Positions 59,301 through 64,000 of a stretch of 64,000 bases of DNA are shown here, piece after piece. Every line of letters begins with the position of its first letter. Within the stretch, counting starts at the first letter, position 1. Below the pieces are notes generated by a model that saw only the letters and a list, made by a program, of their open reading frames with translations, was not told the origin of the DNA and searched no databases. This DNA is from Owenia fusiformis (lineage: Eukaryota > Annelida > Polychaeta > Sabellida > Oweniidae): assembly GCA_903813345.2 (NCBI GenBank), contig CAIIXF020000010.1, forward strand, positions 20,285,181 through 20,349,180, given 5' to 3'. The position numbers were made by a program, and so were the translations under genes.

Positions 59301-61228
59301 AAATGTATGTAAATAATGCATGGAATTCTATTTAAATAATCTGATTTCTTGAGTATCATTGTTCACAATGTTAATCTCTTTATGATAACTACATCAAATG
59401 ACTCACCCTGCAGGCTACAATAACTAAGGCAGTTACGCAGCAACTGCTGGTTATCATGTAGCCATTGTTTGCGTCGTGCCATGCGCTCTAATTTAGCCTC
59501 AAAGTCACTCTGGTCGGCCAGGATGATTTCATGAAGACTTGGTCTTGAGTTACGTTTATCATCATGCTCCGAGGATGTTCCTTTAGCTGGCTGACTCGCA
59601 TCTTCTTCTGTAATGAATTCATGGACCTTTTTGATTTTCAGATTTTGGTTTCAGATAATAGGATAAAATAAATTAAACAATATTGCTCATTAACTGAAAG
59701 GAAACATCAAAACTATCTACAAATAAAATCTCTCATTTCTTGTTGATGGAAACAAAATTGATTTAAAACAATATTATGTTTAATATTTAGAAAGATTCTC
59801 TCCAATGTAGGAACTATTAAAGAAGGAAGGAATGGAGTGGTTGTTGTGTAGGTCCTGAATTTGGGGGATGCCATTCAACAAGTTGTAAATCTATTAACAC
59901 CCAATTTGATATACAGTGTATTGTGGAAAATCTTTTAAAAATGGAATATTTTGACCAGTCTTAGACATCATCATAAGTTGGAAATAGTAACTTGAGAATT
60001 TTTAAGAGACAGTTTCAGACCTGTTAGTGTTCCTCCATAGTGACAAAGTTGCTTCAACATTTCAACTTCTCTCTCAAGCCACATGTAAAGCTGGAACCTG
60101 CAACAGAAGTAAATGGAAAATATACTGTATTTCTTGCTTATATTCTGTTGCTTATTAATTTAGCTCATTTTGATCACATGAATATGTAATCTCTACCAAA
60201 GATAAAATATTTAACATTTGCATATGTACAGGGTGTTTCACAATGATTATTCCCCCAAAGAATCACCAATCCTATTCACCTTTCCATAAAGTCAGCTCAT
60301 GAATATTATAATGAGCCGCTTAAAAATCGATCACGTCAATGAGGGAAACTAACACCCATTGGCTATTAAAAAGGAAAGTTGAGGCTAAATTTTCTATCCA
60401 AGAAGCTAGACTTTATTATTTTCCAATTGAAATATGTTCATAATACGTACACGATAGCGTTACCGTTTGGTATTTATTCGCCATGATCATCGATTTCAAT
60501 AACAATCAGTGATGTCAACATATCAACAATAAACATAATCTATATAATATACGCTATTTCTCTGAAATTTTCCTAGCGATAATTTTTCATGAAATAAATG
60601 GCATTATGGTGATGGTAATGAGGGGGGGGGACTCTACATAATTCAAGATTTTCTCAGGGAGATTCTGAACCCGTCCATATTTTATATATTAAAAATAATT
60701 AGTGCATTAGGCAAATATAATCCTTTTTATTGCTGCGTTAATTCAAAATATTCCTATGCTGGCTGTATTAATTCTTCAAATCTTTCAGTCATTGACGTCA
60801 TTGATTTAACTCATTTGCATATGGCCAATCAGCACGCTGGAAATTATCGATTTTCTTTACTTTATGGAAATGTGAATAGATGGCCTACTTCCATGTGTTA
60901 TATATCTTATGCATGTAATACAATGTCAGTCAAACATCCAAATTCAAAATAAGTACTTTCCAACATAAATCATTTTCAGAACTCATACCTCCAGAGGAAG
61001 AAACGTAATGGATGATGTCTGGAGCACTGCTTTCGAAGGATGACAATCAAGATGTTATATTCGTTCTTTGACATAATTAACATTGTACAAATACTTGACT
61101 CACCTCAGCTGTCCACCATCAACTTCAAACCCTGTGGCGAGGGTGCTTAATTCTTCCATCATAATCTTTAAACATGCAATATATTTCAGCTGTTGTCCCA
61201 TCAAGTCCATCTCACCTTTCTGGACACC
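47320..61228 (-). CDS. DMXL2: DMX-like protein (rabconnectin-3 alpha), C-terminal third, 22 exons
   Basis: A large WD-repeat scaffold of the rabconnectin-3/RAVE complex that promotes V-ATPase assembly; DMXL1 versus DMXL2 is not separable here. Exons from 5': 61104-61228, 60021-60097, 59407-59607, 57951-58210, 57262-57386, 56822-56928, 56315-56462, 55871-55971, 55426-55577, 54815-54918, 53996-54126, 53650-53848, 53051-53171, 52649-52756, 51695-51819, 51296-51461, 50521-50604, 49205-49265, 48722-48852, 48244-48466, 47811-48028, 47320-47529. All phases agree, giving about 1,058 residues (the whole protein is about 3,000). Family text seen: LKIMMEELSTLATGFEVDGG, GGGLASVRMELILLLQE, SYSWCLLRYAIMKYVLNN, KRLWHYLVKKEILQ, then C-terminal WD repeats (TDGSVKLYEWGHDQC, STDNKNVCLWDTLMSP, CHDSGAP, EHAKSSIFRN, LYSCGADGSLKVR). 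The 5' part lies beyond the window. Confidence 0.95.
50521..50604 (-). CDS. Probable optional DMXL cassette exon (28 codons)
   Basis: An 84-nt open segment with acceptor TAACAG and donor GTGAGT, phase 0 at both ends, encoding MKGLNLPGITNAYYSSYVV then a basic end (DRSRRLMRR). The neighbouring exons (51296-51461 and 49205-49265) join in frame with or without it. I do not recall this segment from vertebrate DMXL proteins, where the flanks appear joined directly, so it is probably alternatively spliced. Confidence 0.6.
52855..52930. repeat. Small tandem repeat in a DMXL intron
   Basis: Three copies of a roughly 23-bp unit (AAAGTAATTTAAAGGTGACAT). Intronic and non-coding. A similar three-copy unit, ATTAGATTGGTGAGGCAAA, lies at about 53420-53480. 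Confidence 0.7.
53996..54480 (-). repeat. Four-copy 118-bp duplication of a DMXL splice acceptor and exon
   Basis: Copies have acceptor-adjacent first bases at 54480, 54362, 54244 and 54126, an exact 118-bp period. The 54126 copy is the full exon (53996-54126). The other three consist of acceptor, 75 nt of exon (54406-54480, 54288-54362, 54170-54244) and GTATGT, a good donor. That donor is cryptic inside the full exon (AAGTATGTC). All three are open in the gene frame, and phase 2 on both sides makes each a symmetric 25-codon cassette (variants of HDEGMQQHSDPTSYSWCLL). Confidence 0.9.
54535..54690. repeat. GGCTACAGGCCTG-type dispersed repeat, copy 1
   Basis: Contains a G-run with TTTAAAATTTGACAAATTTG and ends TTGGCTACAGGCCTG. 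A second copy lies at about 57736-57946 and shares CAGGGGG, TTTGACAA, TTTGGCC and GGCTACAGGCCTG in the same order. A short non-coding family of unknown type in DMXL introns. Confidence 0.5.
55196..55270. mobile_element. 75-bp MITE in a DMXL intron
   Basis: Bounded by TA (55194-55195 and 55271-55272). The left end TAGGGTGTCAATAAA matches the complement of the right end TTTATGGACACCCTG over about 27 bp with mismatches. A minimal member of the CAGGGTG-ended group. Confidence 0.65.
55297..55348 (-). pseudogene. Partial duplicate of a DMXL exon
   Basis: About 50 bp nearly identical to the 3' end of the exon at 55426-55577 (both encode KFVPPKQNMVTYFMTK). It lies about 130 bp downstream on the gene strand. 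The GTGAG donor of the true exon is lost and no acceptor is present, so it should be silent. Confidence 0.75.
56716..56782. mobile_element. Miniature hAT relic in a DMXL intron
   Basis: 67 bp flanked by (A/T)TGTACAG, 7 of 8 bases identical, ending GTGACATCTCTATT. Shares AAAATGTTCC, CCGTTCCGA and GTGACATCTCT with the complement of the MITE at 23898-24270, so it belongs to the same family. Confidence 0.6.
57736..57946. repeat. GGCTACAGGCCTG-type repeat, copy 2, with long G-runs
   Basis: Long G-runs at about 57885-57905, and CTGGCTACAGGCCTG placed directly against a DMXL donor (exon end 57951). On the gene strand the intron therefore opens with CAGGCCTGTAGCC and a C-rich tract. Frames across it are shadows. 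Confidence 0.55.
58307..59178. mobile_element. 872-bp TIR element in a DMXL intron
   Basis: Inverted arms of about 235 bp (58307-58545 and about 58940-59178) start GTAGCCGAGACAAC. The outer 130 bp are highly alike, the inner part more diverged. TA flanks both sides (58305-58306, 59179-59180). The centre has a chance frame (58683-59042) without a transposase signature. Non-autonomous. Confidence 0.75.
60229..60900. mobile_element. TIR element with CAGGGTGTTTCA end
   Basis: The left end, CAGGGTGTTTCACAATG, follows TA. About 50 bp in, CTATTCACCTTTCCATAAAG has its diverged complement near 60860-60885. The right terminus is decayed and its limit approximate. A similar left end without a partner is at 12070. 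It lies in the DMXL intron between exons 61104-61228 and 60021-60097. Confidence 0.5.
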
Positions 61229-64000
61229 CTGTATAAAATAATAAAAAGCAATTAAATTATGTCAACAAGCTCTAAAGCAAGTGTAAAGATTTAAGAAATA
61301 TCCCGTTTTTTTAGAAAGATGACCATGAGTTTCTAGTGAATAAACCCCAGGAAAAGTGTTGTCTAAAAGCAGGATATAAAAGTCATATTTCTCTTGCATC
61401 ATCATTCAGTTTCTGATAACAAGAATTTACAACATTTGAAGAGGGTGAATAATATTAGATAGTGAATCACTTAGTACTATTTACCCACTATTTCATATAG
61501 AATGTATATGAAAGTTTATCACATGGTAAGGAGTTTCTAAGCATTTTGATTGGTCAATTGTGATGCTGCATATTCCATATCACATGGCAAGTGTCTCATT
61601 TTCATGTGATACGGTGGACTGTATCAATACGGAGTCAATAGCAATAATACTGCCCACACTCACAACTGACCAAATCAAAATGCTTAAAAACTCCTTGACA
61701 TGTGATAAAATCGTCATCATTGTATCAGTTGTACAAAGGGTATAAATGATTTCAATTAGATTTCGTTAAAGCATGCATTTTGGTAAATGGTAGCTGATTT
61801 ATATTTAGGGGAAATATTATTTAGATTTCAAAATCAGTACAGTAAACCTGTATATCTAGACACCTTGCTTCTCTGAACACCTCTCATTCTAAAAACATAT
61901 TCTTTGTATGTTTTTAAAAAATCTTTCACCTGCTAATCTAATCTGAACACTTTTGGCCAGTCAAAAAAGTGTTCCGATAAGACAGGTTTTACTGAATTAC
62001 GTTCAGGCTCTAGCACACTTAATTTCCTTAATGAAAGATTGCTTGTTTCTTTGTCAACATCAGTTCATAGTATAATCAATAGAAATCTACATAAATGTCT
62101 CGCTAATGGACCTATCAAAAACAACTTAATTGCACTATTAATGCTCTTTGAAAGAAAATAACCCTATTAAGTATTTCATAATCTCTAAGATTCAAACCTG
62201 AATATTTATATGTTTATCAATTCAATATCATGCTTTGAAAAAACATACCCATTTAAAGATTTCTAAATACAAAGAATATGATGAGATTCTTGGAACATCA
62301 CAAAAATGATTCCTTTGTTATTCCGAAGCTTCAATACACAGTGCTCCAATTAAAAATATAAATTGCTGATTTGTATATGAGCTTTACATGCAATTTCCAA
62401 ATAAATTGAAATAACATAGATTTCCGTGCAATCTGTCATGTAGATTTGTGTTATCGCTGATGTTATCCATGTAGGTCACAATGACTTTGATTTCCTCAAT
62501 AAACAGAAATTACTGTAGGACAATAATTATTTTACTACCTTTTGCGATTTTATTTCTTGATGATCATTTGATTTTAAGGTTAGATGGCAAAAACTAAAAA
62601 ATTGATGCCCCCCTTTTCAATCCAACTGAATTTTGACATTTCTGTATCTTTAATATTCAATTAGTTCTTCTATATTGGATCTTAACTTTTTCAAGAGCAT
62701 GAAGGTGTTAAATTGTTTTGAGAAATTGTCATGCTGTTTGAAAAGATTGCAACATTTTACTCTCTCTATCCATTTAACTTCCTTCATTCCATAGAGAAGC
62801 TGGCAGTAAACAAAGTTTGTTAGTAAATAGAATGACCTTGGAAAAGTGTTATTGCAGACTGCCATGAATGAGTAAGTTATTGACATCTTAGGAGAGTTTA
62901 TTAGAAGTCTTGAAGGCTTGCACAGATAATATCCTACTTCACAAGCACAAACAGAAATACCTCTGAAAGGAGACTAAATTTGTGTTTTTTTTAAATAGAA
63001 ACACAGTTCTGAAAAATATTTGGAAATCATATGGGACTAATATTATAAACAATAAGATGAGGGTTCTTTGAACAAGAGCAAGTATCCATATATTAAATCT
63101 GAGTGCTGTAAAAAGCAATGGTTGAAATAGACAATGGAGGACAGTGACATTCATGTTCCTACATGTTGACGAGCAAAGTGAATCAATCTCGATAGGCATA
63201 TGCTCACAGAGGCATCTGAATATACCGTCATCAGCAATAAGAAATTCCGTTAACAATTAATTGAAGGGTAAAAACTAAAAAGAAATTCAGATACATGTAG
63301 GAGACCCAGCTGGACATTCAAGCAAAAGTCAGTACGAGACAGCTGCACTAATTGGCCAGTAATACTACACTCTAAGAAAGATATCAATCATTAGTGTACC
63401 ATTCTGTAGTGCCCGTGTTTAGACAATAAAACGTTTAAAGCCATGGTGCTGACATCTTTAGCCATAAATGTGAACAATGGTGTAAATCTCAGAACCAATG
63501 AAAATGACTATACACCCAAAAAATCTAAACAATAAGAATGTCTGACTTACTCGGCAATATCTGAGAGGTACGTAAGGATATCATCACTTGCACTCAACAC
63601 AAAGATACCCTTTTTCAAGACAGCCATAATCATGATGAGATGTGCAAAAATAAAAACTAAATACTGTGAATCATATTTTGTAGCAGCCATCATTTTGGTA
63701 TTCATGATGAATGAAACATTAATTGGATACATTTATTTTCTTCATAAAGTGGAAGGTCCATTTAGTGCAAAACTGATAATATATTGTACTGGAATGCTTA
63801 TGATGTGGGCTCTTCAACTGCGTTTTAGTTTGTTTGACCCAGCTTCACACCTGCGCCTATTACCGTGGCTAGGAAAGATGGCACTGTTGGATATACCTGC
63901 AAGTTCTATCTGGCTGATGAAATATAATTGTGATAATTTCATCCCCTATATAGTGTTATTTATATCAAATTTGATCGCATTACTGTTTCTTTCATTTATG
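61229..64000. other. DMXL intron (at least 2.7 kb), no exon recognised
   Basis: The preceding DMXL exon was not found. The frame at 63547-63732 (minus) has a possible donor GTAAGT after LTYLSDIA but no convincing acceptor or DMXL similarity that I can recall, so it is not annotated as an exon. Confidence 0.4.

Noticed and set aside
63547-63732. Possible upstream DMXL exon (LTYLSDIA with a GTAAGT donor, minus strand)
   Set aside because: No convincing acceptor, and no DMXL similarity that I can recall; the frame is short and AT-rich.

Overview
This is a eukaryotic, AT-rich, intron-rich nuclear window, most likely from a marine invertebrate animal. The reasons are spliced metazoan genes with GT-AG introns (a peptidoglycan-recognition amidase, syntaxin 18, an MPPED-type phosphoesterase, a DMXL/rabconnectin gene, an SLC22 transporter), a dense mix of MITEs, Helitron-like elements and a non-LTR retrotransposon, and very frequent ACATGTA/TACATGTA motifs. 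I cannot fix the phylum from sequence alone; a lophotrochozoan or a non-vertebrate deuterostome is my best guess. I found no bacterial-type operons, CRISPR arrays or RNA genes.

Layout. 1-4.6 kb: the first two coding exons of an SLC22-like transporter (minus strand, running off the left edge), with a TTAA-flanked MITE and a minisatellite element in its intron. 7.1-9.05 kb: an unrecognised three-exon gene (minus), with an orphan ORF just upstream of it. 10-16 kb: gene-poor. 16.1-21.8 kb: complete syntaxin 18 in ten coding exons (minus). 24.3-32.2 kb: a complete three-coding-exon MPPED-like metallophosphoesterase (plus), whose first intron holds a nearly intact 6-kb LINE. 34-38.6 kb: a 4.6-kb palindromic element with long arms and a broken coding core. 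39.0-40.1 kb: a non-autonomous Helitron. 41.2-42.1 kb: a TIR element. 42.3-44.0 kb: a secreted four-exon PGRP amidase (plus). 45.1-46.2 kb: a TA-flanked TIR element. 47.3-61.2 kb: the last 22 coding exons (about 1,058 codons) of a DMXL/rabconnectin-3-alpha gene (minus), continuing beyond the right edge.

The host genes are unrelated in function: membrane transport, ER SNARE fusion, nucleotide-type phosphoester hydrolysis, antibacterial peptidoglycan cleavage and V-ATPase assembly. They do not form a pathway. STX18 and MPPED are divergently arranged about 2.6 kb apart.

The most unusual signal is repeated tandem duplication of splice junctions in conserved genes. In STX18 a 30-bp unit carrying the exon-3 acceptor is repeated seven times in frame. 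In DMXL a 118-bp unit carrying an acceptor plus 75 nt of exon gives four copies; the three extra ones each have a GTATGT donor, matched phases and an open frame, so they could be used as cassette exons. A third, partial exon duplication lies in the same DMXL gene, and the DMXL stop codon lies in a 25-bp minisatellite. Exon boundaries were derived by hand from splice signals, phase and remembered family sequence, not from alignments or transcripts.
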